DNA of 64,000 nucleotides from contig JAJEKV010000073.1 in NCBI GenBank assembly GCA_021234155.1, forward strand, positions 3,072,001-3,136,000, read 5' to 3'. Positions 19,858 to 31,110 of the stretch are shown one piece after another. Position 1 is the first letter of the stretch. Each line of letters starts with the position of its first letter. The notes beneath the pieces were generated by a model. It was not told the origin of the DNA and did no database searches. It saw only the letters and a program-made list of their open reading frames with translations. The DNA comes from Isoetes taiwanensis (taxonomy: Eukaryota > Streptophyta > Lycopodiopsida > Isoetales > Isoetaceae). The position numbers were made by a program, and so were the translations under genes.

Positions 19858-20135
19858 TCTTTTCCACAAGATGTTACTTCCACATACCACCAGCAATCTG
19901 CTGCGGTTTCCAGCAGCTCTGTCTCCAATCCTTCAAGAACTAAGAATGGAGTTCTACCAATGATGACGAGTGTCTCTGTCGTAAATGCTGCAAAGCTAAA
20001 ATATCGTCAGAACAGGTAGACGAATCGAATCAAAATTGAGTGCTTACCGGGAGGCATAGCCTTTCGTTTCTTCGTGCCACTAGAAACGAAGAAACGAAGA
20101 GGCATGGCGCCCCGCTTCTTTGTTGGAGTCGCCAT
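19777..20135 (-). pseudogene. 5' exons of the gene split by copia
   Basis: Exon 1 (20135-20048) starts MATPTKKRGAMPLRFFVSS and ends at a good donor (cccg/gtaagc). A 60-bp intron ends in tttgcag. Exon 2 begins at 19987 in the matching phase and reads AFTTETLVIIGRTPFLVLEG, LETELLETAADCWWYVEVTS, GKEKDLFFWHKDKRSSGDKY. Exon 2 runs into the copia LTR after ISIA; without the insertion it would join the sequence at 14231 and below. In that left flank the frame soon meets TGA (14192-14194), so another intron or an earlier mutation is likely. I do not recognise the family. The clean intron argues for a formerly expressed gene. Confidence 0.55.
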
Positions 20136-20962
20136 GCCTTGATGCTGGCACTGTCTCTTGCTGCTCGAATTCCCTTCTAAGCTTAGTCTCTTCCAGAACT
20201 TTGTGATTTTGGAACTGCACGTAAAAATAGGTTCCAGCGTGTTTTTAAATTTGAAATTAAGGGCATACAATCATTCAAGGGACTAGAGCGGGCTAAGGGT
20301 ACAGCACGGCCGTCTTTAGCCCACCCAAACACTAATTCGAACTTTTACATTTCGAGAGACTAAGTGTATCGGACACAGAGGAATGTATCGGGTCTTAGCA
20401 GTCGGAGGCAAAGAGAGATTTCGAACGACTTCTCGGCATGGCGCCACGATGCTCTAAGCTCCTAATAGCGATTTAATCTGTTGCTCCGTCTAACTGAGTG
20501 TTTTGTTGAAACTAGATGATTTGATCGATGTACATGGGGCCAAGGTAGCAGCAGGATGAGTAGAGGATACGAGCACTCTTCACTGCAGCGCCATGGAGAA
20601 AGGATACACAAGGATCGCTTTAACACAAGTTTTTGATGGAGATGCCTTGTTGATGCGGCCGACAGAAGAAGCAAAGACTCTCGGAGAGGCTGCAGGATCT
20701 GTGATACAATGGCCCAAAGAATACTTGCGATAAGAGGTGAGTGCTTACCACTATTTTATTAGGATACTTGTTTCAAAGATCCTGTTAGGCATATTAGATT
20801 TATTTAGAATGTGGAACTGCTCGAAAGCTCGCTCGATTGGTTGTTTCCTTGTTGAGCATATTTCAACGTCGAGACACTCTCTGTGTTGAGAGATGCTGAG
20901 CAAGGGAGCAACCAATCGGAGTAACTCGCGAACAGCTACATGTTTTGGTAGTTTTGGTTGGA
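20136..20962. other. Intergenic stretch upstream of the split gene
   Basis: This would be the promoter side of the minus-strand gene starting at 20135. I see no convincing TATA box. Small ORFs near 20462-20674 show no family resemblance. Confidence 0.35.
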
Positions 20963-21402
20963 ATGCATTCCCCTGTGGTTAGTTGCAGAGGCCTCCACCT
21001 AGTCTGAGCCCCTCCCTTTGCAATACTCGAGGAAGATGGTTCAAAGAAGAGTGGCTCTGACTGGGTAGAGGCACCTGCAACTCGACACTGGAGAATGCAC
21101 TAGAGCTTGGGCAGGTGAAGGGAGGATGTGAGATAAGTATTATGCATTACTTGCTGTGTGTAAGACTCGAGGGTCTTCTCGACTCGCAAGTCGAGAAAGC
21201 CCCCCCAACCCTCCTTAGGGATGGAGTTCAAATGCATTTCCCTGTGGTTAGTAGCAAAGGCCTCCACCCAGTCTGAGCCCCTCCCCTTCGCAATATTCGA
21301 GGAAGATGGTTCGAAGAGAGTGGCTCTGACTGGGTAGAAGCACATGCGACTTGACACTGGATAATGCACTAAAGCTTGGGCAGGTATAAGGAGGATGTGG
21401 AA
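20963..21402. repeat. Two direct copies of a ~175-bp segment, 269 bp apart
   Basis: The segment 20963-21150 recurs diverged at 21232-21402: both contain ccctgtggttagt, aggcctccacc, gtctgagcccctcc, gaggaagatggttc, gagtggctctgactgggtag and gcttgggcaggt. A CTCGACTCGCAAGTCGAG palindrome (21176-21197) lies between them. No coding potential is recognised. Confidence 0.85.
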
Positions 21403-21965
21403 TATGTAGTCTGCATTGATGTACGTTGGACTAAGTCGAGAAAGCTCCTCTCGACTCGCGTACCTAGTATACGACCACCAAGACTGAGCCCCTATCCTCA
21501 AAGGTCCTGGAGTAGAGGGATCCAGTCTAGATGGCCGCATTCTCGACTCGAGAGACAAGAGTCATGGAGTAGAGCATTTTTGTTATTTGTTGTATTTTCG
21601 ATTCGCGAGTCGAGAATAGGGGGAATAGACTAGTGTTGGCTGGCTGAGGCATTCTCGACTCACGAGTCGAGAATAGGGAGTGTAATAGCGGTGCTTGCTG
21701 GATGAGAAATTCTCGACTCGCGAGGCGAGAATAGGGGGAGTAGATCCTGTAGTGTTGGGTGGGTGAGGCATTCTGGACTCGCGAGTCGAGAATAGGAGGA
21801 GTATATAGTGTTGGCTGGGTGAGGCATTCTCGACTCGCGAATTTAGAGTAAGAGCCGGTGTTTGTTGGATGAGAAATTCTCGACTCCCGAGGCGAGAAAA
21901 GGAGGAGTAGTTCGTGGAGTGCTGGCTGGGTGAGGGATTCTCGACTCGCGATCGAGATTGCAGGG
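21403..21965. repeat. Array of CpG-rich palindromes (ATTCTCGACTCGCGAGTCGAGAAT type)
   Basis: The core array spans 21539-21965 with about seven units of 50-70 bp. Each begins with attctcgactcgcgagtcga followed by gaatagg, a full 24-bp palindrome in its ideal form, then a spacer of type gggagtagtgttggctgggt. Units differ by single changes in the palindrome (for example gaggcgagaa, ggactcgcgag), and two units keep only one arm. Degenerate single copies occur at 21437-21455, 21176-21197 and 13257-13278. The motif holds XhoI-like and NruI-like cores and many CpG sites. Confidence 0.9.
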
Positions 21966-22330
21966 TGTAGACTGTACCTTTCTTGCAAGGGAGAATGTAT
22001 TACGTGTTAGAAAGGTTTGTGCAATGTTTTAAACTACCTAACATCTTCAAAGTTCAATCAAATGAAACATTCATAGTTGTTTCTTTTGTGTACTTGCTTG
22101 CTCTACAATGTTTTCCTTCTATCACCTGTTTTTGGAGGATTCCTAGTCGGCAATTTCGGTTGCTTGTCATTATTCGGAGTTATGATTAAATGATAACAGT
22201 GATGCATTCAATTAAATAATATAAACAAAGAACATGAAACTGCCTTCCATTAAAAAAAAACAGAACACAATGATCATGGTCCTGACCTGACCTGAATAAA
22301 AAAAAAAGATAAGCTAAGGAAAGAACGTAC

Positions 22331-22365
22331 CTGGCAGATTTGTTGGAAGAAGATGCAGGTTCCAT
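22331..22365 (-). CDS. Possible first exon MEPASSSNKSA with donor site
   Basis: The minus strand has an ATG at 22365, eleven codons (MEPASSSNKSA plus two bases) and then a strong donor ccag/gtacgt. The same exon is at 23779-23813 in the second tandem copy. It points away from the plus-strand TATA box at 22461, so the two form a divergent pair. No downstream exon has been identified, so this is only suggestive. Confidence 0.25.
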
Positions 22366-22460
22366 GTCTGATTCCTTGCTTACACAGGCACTTGCAAATC
22401 GAGAATAGGGGTTTGTCGGGCTTGAAATTGTATCAGGGGATAGTAAGATCCTCTAAATAC

Positions 22461-22468
22461 TATAAAAG
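22461..22468 (+). promoter_or_regulatory. TATA box upstream of a 39-codon ORF
   Basis: tataaaag, followed by aagcaggaagcaagaat and, 83 bases after the box, the ATG at 22544. The second copy is at 23909-23916. The spacing allows a leader of about 50 bases. Confidence 0.45.
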
Positions 22469-22543
22469 GAAGCAGGAAGCAAGAATACAGTAAAGCATAG
22501 AAGAATATAGGGTTTTATTTCTCTGGCGTTTAGGCTCAAAGCA

Positions 22544-22663
22544 TGTCGATGCAGCAGGCGGTTATGGCTGCTTTGGCGGCTCCATGCTTATGTAGGCACT
22601 GTGGCGGCTATGGCGACTCCATTTTTTCTGTAGGAACTATGGCAAGTATGGCGCTTCTGTAGG
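22544..22663 (+). CDS. 39-codon ORF with CLCRHCGGYGD motif, copy 1
   Basis: The ORF reads MSMQQAVMAALAAPCLCRHC, then GGYGDSIFSVGTMASMALL, then a stop. It is the first ATG downstream of the TATA box. The CxCxxC spacing could bind metal, but the underlying DNA (ggcggctatggcgactcc) is itself repetitive (GGC-TATGGC words), so the peptide may be incidental. No known family recognised. Confidence 0.25.
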
Positions 22664-23624
22664 AACTGTGGCAGTTATGGCGGGTCGAGTTTTTTTTTTT
22701 TTTTTTTTTTATTTATGATTTATTATTTGAAGCATACTCTCCGTCTTCCCTAAGCTTGGGAGTATTTTTTAAAAACCGAGTACTAAAAATGTGTGCGTGG
22801 TGTATAGCATAAAGTCGGGCACAAATTATACCATGGTGTGACCATGTGGGTTGCTTAAGCAAGTTAAAGGTAAAGTTTACAGCTTGCATGTAACCTTTGA
22901 AAATGTTGTGGACTTGGGGGTTACACAAAAAAACAACATGAAGTATGGCATGGGTAAAGCTAGACTATATCTGCAAATGCAAATACGGAATACAAGATAT
23001 GAAAAGAAATTTGCAGATATGAATTATAAAGCATGATCTGGCTGCCAATATTCAAGTCTCATGGGCAGTTTTCTTCCTCAATAGCCGATCTCTAATTTTT
23101 AGTGGTCGCATTATCTGAACAAAGACATTTTTGCAGCCGATTGTTACAGATTTATATGAACAAAGACATTTTTGCAGCCGATTGTTGCAGATACCAGCGT
23201 CGCAGCCGATAGCTCACCATTGTGGTCTCCTGATCAGGCCTAACAAAGACATCTTAAAGCAAGATTGGCCGGTTTTCCACTGAGGTTTTCCGCGGTTTGA
23301 TAGGCAGGGGTCAGGCCCGAGTTCATTGTTTTATGGAATTTGTTCATGTTCAAGCTATGGGCTGAAACAAAATCGGTTTTTTCATCATGTTCTTTCTTCT
23401 GCACGGTTCCTCCTTGAAACTCAGTCCTTGAAACTCAGGGCAAAGTTGATCTTAGGAGAGGTTTCATATGACCATGCCTTGAACTCCATTTCTACTCTGT
23501 AAAAAGACATCCATATAACTCAAGCTGATGGAGATCCATATAAATCAAGATGATGGCGATATGGGCTTCGACTCAAACGACAACCAGGTTTTATTATATC
23601 TTATTAAATGTGAGTGTCAAACAT

Positions 23625-25058
23625 GGAGTTATGATTAAATGATAACAGTGATGCATTCAATTAAATAATATAAACAAAGAACATGAAACTGCCTTCCATT
23701 AAAAAAAAACAGAACACAATGATCATGGTCCTGACCTGACCTGAATAAAAAAAAAGATAAGCTAAGGAAAGAACGTACCTGGCAGATTTGTTGGAAGAAG
23801 ATGCAGGTTCCATGTCTGATTCCTTGCTTACACAGGCACTTGCAAATCGAGAATAGGGGTTTGTCGGGCTTGAAATTGTATCAGGGGATAGTAAGATCCT
23901 CTAAATACTATAAAAGGAAGCAGGAAGCAAGAATACAGTAAAGCATAGAAGAATATAGGGTTTTATTTCTCTGGCGTTTAGGCTCAAAGCATGTCGATGC
24001 AGCAGGCGGTTATGGCTGCTTTGGCGGCTCCATGCTTATGTAGGCACTGTGGCGGCTATGGCGACTCCATTTTTTCTGTAGGAACTATGGCAAGTATGGC
24101 GCTTCTGTAGGAACTGTGGCAGTTATGGCGGGTCGGTTTTTTTTTTATTATTATTATGATTTAGCTGAAGCATGCTCCGTCTTCCCTAAGCTTGGGAGTA
24201 TTTTTTTAAAAAACTGAGTACTAAAATGTGTACGTGGTGTATAGCATAAAGCTGGCACAAATTATACCATGGTGTGACCATGTGGGTTGCTTAAGCAAGT
24301 TAAAGGTAAAGTTTCCAGCTTGCATGTAACCTTTGAAAATGTTGTGGACTTGGGGGTTACACAAAAAAACAACATGAAGTATGGCATGGGTAAAGCTAGA
24401 CTATATCTGCAAATGCAAATACGGAATACAAGATATGAAAAGAAATTTGCAGATATGAATTATAAAGCATGATCTGGCTGCCAATATTCAAGTCTCATGG
24501 GCAGTTTTCTTCCTCAATAGCCGATCTCTAATTTTTAGTGGTCGCATTATCTGAACAAAGACATTTTTGCAGCCGATTGTTACAGATTTATATGAACAAA
24601 GACATTTTTGCAGCCGATTGTTGCAGATACCAGCGTCGCAGCCGATAGCTCACCATTGTGGTCTCCTGATCAGGCCTAACAAAGACATCTTAAAGCAAGA
24701 TTGACGGTTTTCACAGGTTTTCACGGTTTGATAGGCAGGGGTCAGGCCCGAGTTCATTGTTTTATGGAATTTGTTCATGTTCAAGCTATGGGCTGAAACA
24801 AAATCGGTTTTTTCATCATGTTCTTTCTTCTGCACGGTTCCTCCTTGAAACTCAGTCCTTGAAACTCAGGGCAAAGTTGATCTTAGGAGAGGTTTCATAT
24901 GACCATGCCTTGAACTCCATTTCTACTCTGTAAAAAGACATCCATATAACTCAAGCTGATGGAGATCCATATAAATCAAGATGATGGCGATATGGGCTTC
25001 GACTCAAACGACAACCAGGTTTTATTATATCTTATTAAATGTGAGTGTCAAACATGCA
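23625..25058. repeat. 1.45-kb tandem duplication, copy 2
   Basis: Repeats copy 1 from ggagttatgattaaatgataa to gtgagtgtcaaacat and then leaves the repeat with gcatatattgcaagttcg, a sequence that also follows the module in the 35.8-44.1 kb array. Copy 2 is therefore the one closer to the ancestral context. Confidence 0.95.
23991..24110 (+). CDS. 39-codon ORF, copy 2
   Basis: Same sequence and promoter setting as the ORF at 22544. Its reading frame is preserved, but the duplication looks too recent for this to mean selection. Confidence 0.25.
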   Translation: MSMQQAVMAALAAPCLCRHCGGYGDSIFSVGTMASMALL

Positions 25059-28000
25059 TATATTGCAAGTTCGAAATAATATGTCTTGCATTCTAGCAGG
25101 ATATTCTGGTTATGGCTTATATAGATCTACTAGAAAAAGTGCCCAGCGTTGCTTGGCTTTTCGTTGGGATTATTCGAAATATATAAGGATGTCGTGAGAA
25201 CGTTTAGTTGGGCATATACAATCATTTGTTTTAAATTGAAGTTGAATATTGCCCTTATAAAGTGTTTTATTTATTGAGTTTAAAGCTTGAACATAAGTTA
25301 TAAAGTTTTAGAATGATCATAGCAATTCTCTTGCATTCATCGTGCAAGTGAATTTGTGTGTCGACTTCAAGCATTGTTTTTTAAAGCTTTCCTACCTATT
25401 TAGTTCTCTTTGATCTTTTGCACTTTTTTCGAAGTGGCTTTCACTCTTCGATTTTTGCATATTTTCAATTGCGATGAGTGAATGCCAACATTTGTTGATG
25501 ATTTGTTGTAAATTGGCATCAACGATCTTGGAAAAGGTGACTGCACATTTATTAATGCACAAGAACACATTTTTTCTCATGACCTTGCAAATCACCATGC
25601 AAAACATATGGAGACGTGTTTTGCATTGCAAATATAAATCACATTTTAAGCATATGTTACATGGAAGCAACAATTTTATCTTATTTATTCACCTTAAATC
25701 ACTAAATATCGGCCATAGCTGAAGGTGCAAAGTCCTAGAGATCAATATGCCTTGACATCTCATGAAGAAAGCTAAGCAGAGAACCTACTCTAAAAACTGC
25801 AACAAATATCCAGTGACCCCAGCCAGTTCGATAGCACTCTAGAAGTAGAAAAGGACTAAGCAGTATGGTCAGAATTGAAGACTTAAAAATCATTCACAAA
25901 ACAATATCCAAATTAGATCTACCGTTGCAGATGCAGTTTATTCCTTTTCAATAGTGAGAATTTCACTTTCAATACAACAACAGATTGTTAGAACAGATAT
26001 GACAGACAAACTGTGTTCCTTGTGTCATCTCTGCACACACTATACAATGATTAATTGTATAGACAAAGACAATAGAATACGTTTAACAAAGACCTCTCTC
26101 AATCTCCTTTTGAATTCAAATGCAGCTAGAAAAGCTAGAGCAGGGAAACTCAGAGACCAAAGCCAAAGGCAACAAACCCGGCAAGCATATCAAACACAGT
26201 AATAATTTCATTGGGTCAGTGCATTGGCTCAGAATCAGTGAACGCTAAATGAAAGCCCACTATGTGTGCAGCCATTCTTCAACAATTTGTCTTCGAGTTT
26301 CTGTTGTCACAAAATCTACAAAGGGCATACCTGTCCCTTAACTCAGCTTGGGTCACAACGTAATTTGACCATTTAAAATCACTAAATATCGGCCATAGCT
26401 GAAGGTGCAAAGTCCTAGAGATCAGTATGCCTTGACATCTCATGAAGAAAGCTAAGCAGAGAACCTACTCTAAAAACTGCAGCAAATATCCAGCACCCAT
26501 CTCTTTTTGCTTTATGCTCTGCCTTCTCTTCTTTCTTTGATCTGTTACCTTAAAAATGCCCCTCTATCAGGCCATCTACATTACATGATCATTTCTTGTA
26601 AAATTATCTACAGAACATTAATGATGTTCAGCAAACCAAAAGTGCAGATCATTTCCTTCAATGAACAACCGATGAAATTCCTTCAAACATGTGGAACAAT
26701 ACTCCTTGGTTTTACTTCTTCAGATCTTCTCCCTAATGCGACGGTCCAGTCTCCACTGAGTTTGGATCATTTCAGGCTCGATTTTGGTTCTCATTCAAAC
26801 AAGTTTGAATAGCATTGGCAGTGAATGCATGTCGTTTTTCAAACACTTCATCTCTATTAAAACACAACATGATCTTGACACACCATCAGCCAGTCATTGA
26901 ACTACTTATTTATGTAAAGAGATAACCAGACCAGGAATGCCTAGACTATTTGTATGGATAAACTCTAGCTAGGCTCAGGGATGTATTAGCATCCTTTGGC
27001 CCGTAACAGATAGCCTAGGTCACACAGAATGTGTATCAATTTGAACCTGCACTGAATAACCACCATACAGATTTTGCAGGTCAACTACCTTCAACAGATG
27101 CATCAACATCCGGATTTGGACAGTTGACTGACAAAGCAGCAGCAGGGTTAGAAAGTCAGAGTACACCACCTTGTCAGATTTAAAACATCTATAACATGCA
27201 AGAAAAGTCACATGCACTCCTTCAAAAAACATGGTCGCTACACACTTGTACCCTAACTCTATTACTCTCTGGTCCGCTGTGGCCGATCTCTGCAGATCCA
27301 GTCAGCAAGAGATCTGGAAAGAATAACATGGGGAAGCATCCTATGCATTACTTCCGGGAATGGGCTGTGAGAAAACAATCTTGCTGGATTTGAGAGAAAT
27401 ATAAAGTGGGATTTAAAACGTGGAAAACATGCAAGAAAAGTCACATGCACTCCTTCAAAAAACATGGTCGCTACACACTTCTACCCTAACTTTACTCTCT
27501 GGTCCGCTGTGGCGGATCTCTGCAGATCCAGTCAGCAAGAGATCTGGAAGGAATAACATGGGGAAGATCCATAGCCGCAATCCAAATTCGCAGAGTTCGG
27601 CACTAAAACTCAAATAGGATTCGGGCTCTTTTATTATCTCTTGATATGGCTCCAGTGCAGATTCTGCTCAATCAGATCGAAATATGTTAATTTAACAAAA
27701 CTTGCAAAATGGTTTTTCTCTGCATTTAGGGTCTGATGTACTTAACCTTTTCTCCCCCAAGAGGCATGCTATAGAAGCAAGTGTCTCTGCTGAAACTATG
27801 GCACTTGAACAGGGCATGTGTTTGCAAGAATTAGACAGCTTATAAAACATGTTACTGTTATGCTCTACTCGAAAGTTTTAAGAATAAACATTGCAAGACA
27901 TGCAGCCATCAAATTATAGTAGAGTTTTTGTGTGGCAGCATGAATCTCCTCACAGAAAAGAGCTAAAACATGATGTAAGATTTAATAGAACCCATATGAA

Positions 28001-28060
28001 TTCCCATGAAATAACAATAATAATAGAAATCCACAATAACGATTTGAATATTTGAATATA
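25059..28060. other. Intron-like or intergenic AT-rich stretch with local duplications
   Basis: Two direct repeats are visible. One is 25692-25812 against 26377-26494 (atcactaaatatcggccata). The other is 27194-27338 against 27427-27570 (agaaaagtcacatgcactcc), period 233 bp. A plus-strand acceptor-like site ttttgcag near 27080 is followed by an open stretch QLPSTDASTSGFGQLTDKAA that could be a stray exon. No family is recognised. Confidence 0.4.
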
Positions 28061-28069
28061 AATTCAATA

Positions 28070-28330
28070 CCTGGATGTGCTCAAGGATCAGTGGTTTGCT
28101 GGAATCAAGGATGAGGATGTAGAAAAACTGTCTTTACAAACTTCTCATAAGCAAATCCTAAAGCTAGATGCATGCATTAAGAGAAGCACAGATGATGCCA
28201 ATGTACCACTGCCTATGTGAGCTTGGAACCCTGCAACCATTATGGCAGAGCACCTCCATGTAGCCAGGGGCTAGAGCAGGCAAAGGTTAAGTGCATTGTG
28301 GCCTGGGTTAAAGCACTTCTTTTAGAATCA
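28070..28330 (+). pseudogene. PYRD: PYRD (RibD-type deaminase) exon fragment A
   Basis: From 28208 the plus strand reads TAYVSLEPCNHYGRAPPC followed by SQGLEQAKVKCIV. This is the zinc-binding second half of the RibD/PYRD deaminase active site (P-C-N-H-x-G-R-x-P-P-C). PYRD deaminates the pyrimidine intermediate of plastid riboflavin synthesis. Upstream (28070-28200) a second open frame LDVLKDQWFAGIKDEDVEKL is not recognised. Downstream similarity ends after AWVKALLL. A frame change just before TAYV and the lack of the other exons mark it as a fragment. Confidence 0.8.
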
Positions 28331-28539
28331 TTGCAGAGAGCACCAAGAATATAGACATGATGAAGTTTGCCGTCATGTCTAGCCCATCTGCATCCAAAGA
28401 ACAATCTATTTACCTTGAAAAATGAATCAATCAGAATCTATAATAACAAGATAGTAAGCAAAAACTTCAGCATATACTGCAAGAACTTTTTAATGGATCA
28501 ACAATAATAAAAACCTAACCTTTTATTGACAGCAAAGAT

Positions 28540-28800
28540 GTGGTGGAGTAAAAAATGCAGAAACAAACCACTCCAAATCCCATGGGGTTGGCTGCATAAT
28601 TGTTAAAAATGGGAGTATTATTGTGCACGGTTATCGTCCTAAGGCTGGAGAACCAGCACATGCAGAGGTAACTTAAAACTATCTTTACAAGACTTCTGAT
28701 GGGCAAATCCTAGAGCTTACAAATTTGTAGGTGCATGAATTTAAGAGAAGTAGAAAATGATGCCAATGGTGCCACTGCATATGTGAGCCTGGACACATAC
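28540..28800 (+). pseudogene. PYRD: PYRD (RibD-type deaminase) exon fragments B
   Basis: A second, adjacent copy carries the exon before fragment A: TTPNPMG, then in another frame VGCIIVKNGSIIVHGYRPKA and GEPAHAE, ending at a donor (gag/gtaact) at 28667. H-A-E are the zinc ligand and catalytic Glu of the deaminase. Two extra G bases (catgggg) between PNPM and VGC break the frame. At 28751-28790 EVENDANGATAYVSL follows, the start of the next exon, but it then turns into unrelated sequence. Fragments A and B share flanking DNA (tctttacaa...gcaaatccta), so the piece was duplicated locally. Confidence 0.82.
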
Positions 28801-29038
28801 TCCATTCCAATATCTGTTATTGGCATGACATAAACAGAACACATCAATACAGAGGCAAATGTATCTTCCAAAACAGCAGCAAGTTGTCTAACAGCACTGA
28901 GCTAAAGAAATAATTGCAGATGCAGAAACACAAGGTCTTTGAAGTATCCACATTACATGTTGAAAGAATACTGTATCTTTGATTGCATAAGAACACAATC
29001 CACACCAGATTATTTAGACCTTGTAAGTGCTTTAAAAA

Positions 29039-30255
29039 GGTTATCTTTTCAAAGGAGTCAGGCTTATAAGACTTGTTTCCGTCTAGCTCAACGTCTTGTT
29101 GTATTTCCAAGTAACTCCCATGAAGCATACAGTGCACGATTCCACAAAGCCCATAGGTATCAACCTACAAAATCATTAAGCAAGGCAAATAAACATAAAG
29201 AAGAACTATTAATAAACACACATTGTCTCTAACAATTTAGGCATTACAAAAAAGTATTACCTGAAATTTCCAAGCTCTATGTTCCTTCATTTCAATGCAC
29301 TGAAATGCTGATGTCTTGCGATCTCCAACAAACTCAACGTCGTCTGGAAGTAAAGTTAGATCAATGGCTCTCCCCAATCAATCAAGCACAGCCCCTAGAA
29401 TGGATCTAATCAGTCTTATCCTTATAACTAACATAACCATTAATACTATCACCTGGTCTTTCCAACAGCCGGGGCGGTTGTCATCCCAATTTTCACTGCA
29501 TATATTAAAAGTATTGAATTACAAAAGGTACTCCCAGAAAGTGCTATGCTAAAAGAGCTTTATACGTAACTGTTTATGCCCACCTTTCATGACGAATAAG
29601 AAGATTATCAGGTTTAAAGTCGCCATGAATAATACCAGCAGAATGTAATACCTCTAGCATTTGCAACATCTCAATGGCATAATACATGCACAAGATCTCA
29701 TCCATCTTTTGATCATTGGCCAAGTAAGCATTGATGACATCCTAAAGTATCCCAGAAATTTTCATGTAAGAACAGATGTAACACAAGTGAGACAATTTCT
29801 GTGGTAAACAAATACCTGTAAGGTTCCATGAGGACCATAATCAACAACCATTATACTGCAATCCGAGAAGGCATGCATTTTCCTCACTTTCCCAAAGCTG
29901 CTTCCCTGCATGAGTACCAGACATGAATTACTCAACATTATAAAAGATGGTACTATCAAATCAAGGAAAACAAACCTTGATGTAGCCCCTTACCTCCTCA
30001 GAAGAAATGCGTTTATCAAGTTGAGAATAAATATAGAATTCCCAAGTGCATGGTGGTCTTTGGACCTACAAAAGGGTTAAATTGAATTGCCATATGATAC
30101 ACGAACAAAAAAAACTATATCTCTGATGAATTACCCTTAGAACAATTGTACCATCGTAACCATCTTGCTCTGCTTGGTATACCTGTGCAAAGGCTCCTTG
30201 TCCTGTGCAACCTTTGATATGATATGAAGTATTACCTATTGGAAGGAAGGCAGGT
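29039..30255 (-). pseudogene. BUB1: BUB1-type spindle-checkpoint kinase domain, broken
   Basis: Seven minus-strand exons with good splice sites encode the kinase domain of a plant BUB1-like protein, which at kinetochores delays anaphase. They are 30255-30135 (GCTGQGAFAQVYQA glycine loop), 30065-29994 (VQRPPCTWEFYIYSQLDKR), 29905-29816, 29741-29584 (LHSAGIIHGDFKPDNLLIRH catalytic loop), 29495-29453, 29394-29261 (CLIDWG, then shifted) and 29164 down to about 29039 (VDTYGLCGIVHCMLHGSYLE). Two lesions stand out. The ATP-binding Lys of the VLK-VQ motif is Arg (VLR-VQ). The exon at 29394-29261 is 134 bp where phase needs 135, because one G is missing in the run after the DW of the activation segment. 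The N-terminal Mad3/BUB1 domain and GLEBS region are absent. It is probably a fragment of a larger gene copied as genomic DNA. Confidence 0.9.
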
Positions 30256-31110
30256 CTGCAGTCTGAAAACTTCAGCGATTGTTATGCTAAAAGCAAATGC
30301 TTTCTCCATGTCACTGTCACCTAGTTGGAGAGTTTTGTTGCGTGCATTGTTTTAAAGATCCATAAATGCTTCAATAAACAGCATACAGTTTACATGTGGA
30401 ATTGAACTCCGCATATGTTTTCTTCTTTCTATCTTAATCTTATACATGAAAAACATACTTGACAAAATAAAATTTACTATAGCCCATTTCTGCAATTTTA
30501 TACTCTGACAACTATGGGCATTCCGGAAGATATACTACTCACCAATGAGCTTCACAAAATTCTATGGGCAAATCTTTGGCAATCCATCTCATTTGGTAAG
30601 GAGTCTTGAACAACAACATCTCTGCCCTTAAACGGATTTGGCATGAAAGTCTCGTGATGTCATTCCTATTAGCAACCAAAACAAACAATGCCAAACAAAT
30701 CAACGCACTAAAATAATTTATGAAAAATCGATGTCTTCTCAAATGCTCTGCGTATTGGGATCGTGGACTAACTCTTGAGAAATCTAATTGTGCATAATCC
30801 GAACTGATTGCTTGTGTTTTATAAGAAGGCCCACCGGAAAATAACCCTGACCATAAAAGGCAAGAGGACGAAAAACTTACAAAAGAAGAAGGTCTTGGAT
30901 TAGGTTGCTCTCCGCATTCGAGTTTTCCAGTGGCACGATGAGCTCTAGTTATCGACAATGGCATCCTATTAACAACCAAAACAAATAGCTCGAAAGAAAC
31001 CGCTAAATCAACGCTCCAAAATAAGTTAAGAAAATCAAGGGTTGAGATTGCGCACAGACAAAATCAACGGTCGAGATGCTCTGCACAAACTACATTTTGC
31101 TTTTATTACT
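30256..31110. other. Upstream of the BUB1 fragment, nothing recognised
   Basis: A 146-codon minus-strand ORF (30979-30539) has no recognisable domain and is likely chance. The phrase atcctattaacaaccaaaacaaa occurs twice (near 30662 and 30965), a small duplication. No further BUB1 exons are visible. Confidence 0.4.

Larger units (their letters stand above)
22176..23624. repeat. 1.45-kb tandem duplication, copy 1
   Basis: Starts ggagttatgattaaatgataa and ends at caaacat, where copy 2 begins. The copies are nearly identical apart from a few single-base changes and a longer poly-T (22687-22710) in copy 1. The second half (from about 22711) is the same module that recurs in the 35.8-44.1 kb array. 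Confidence 0.95.

Noticed and set aside
21539-21965. Possible tandem rho-independent terminators
   Set aside because: The palindromes lack T-tracts and the genome is clearly eukaryotic.
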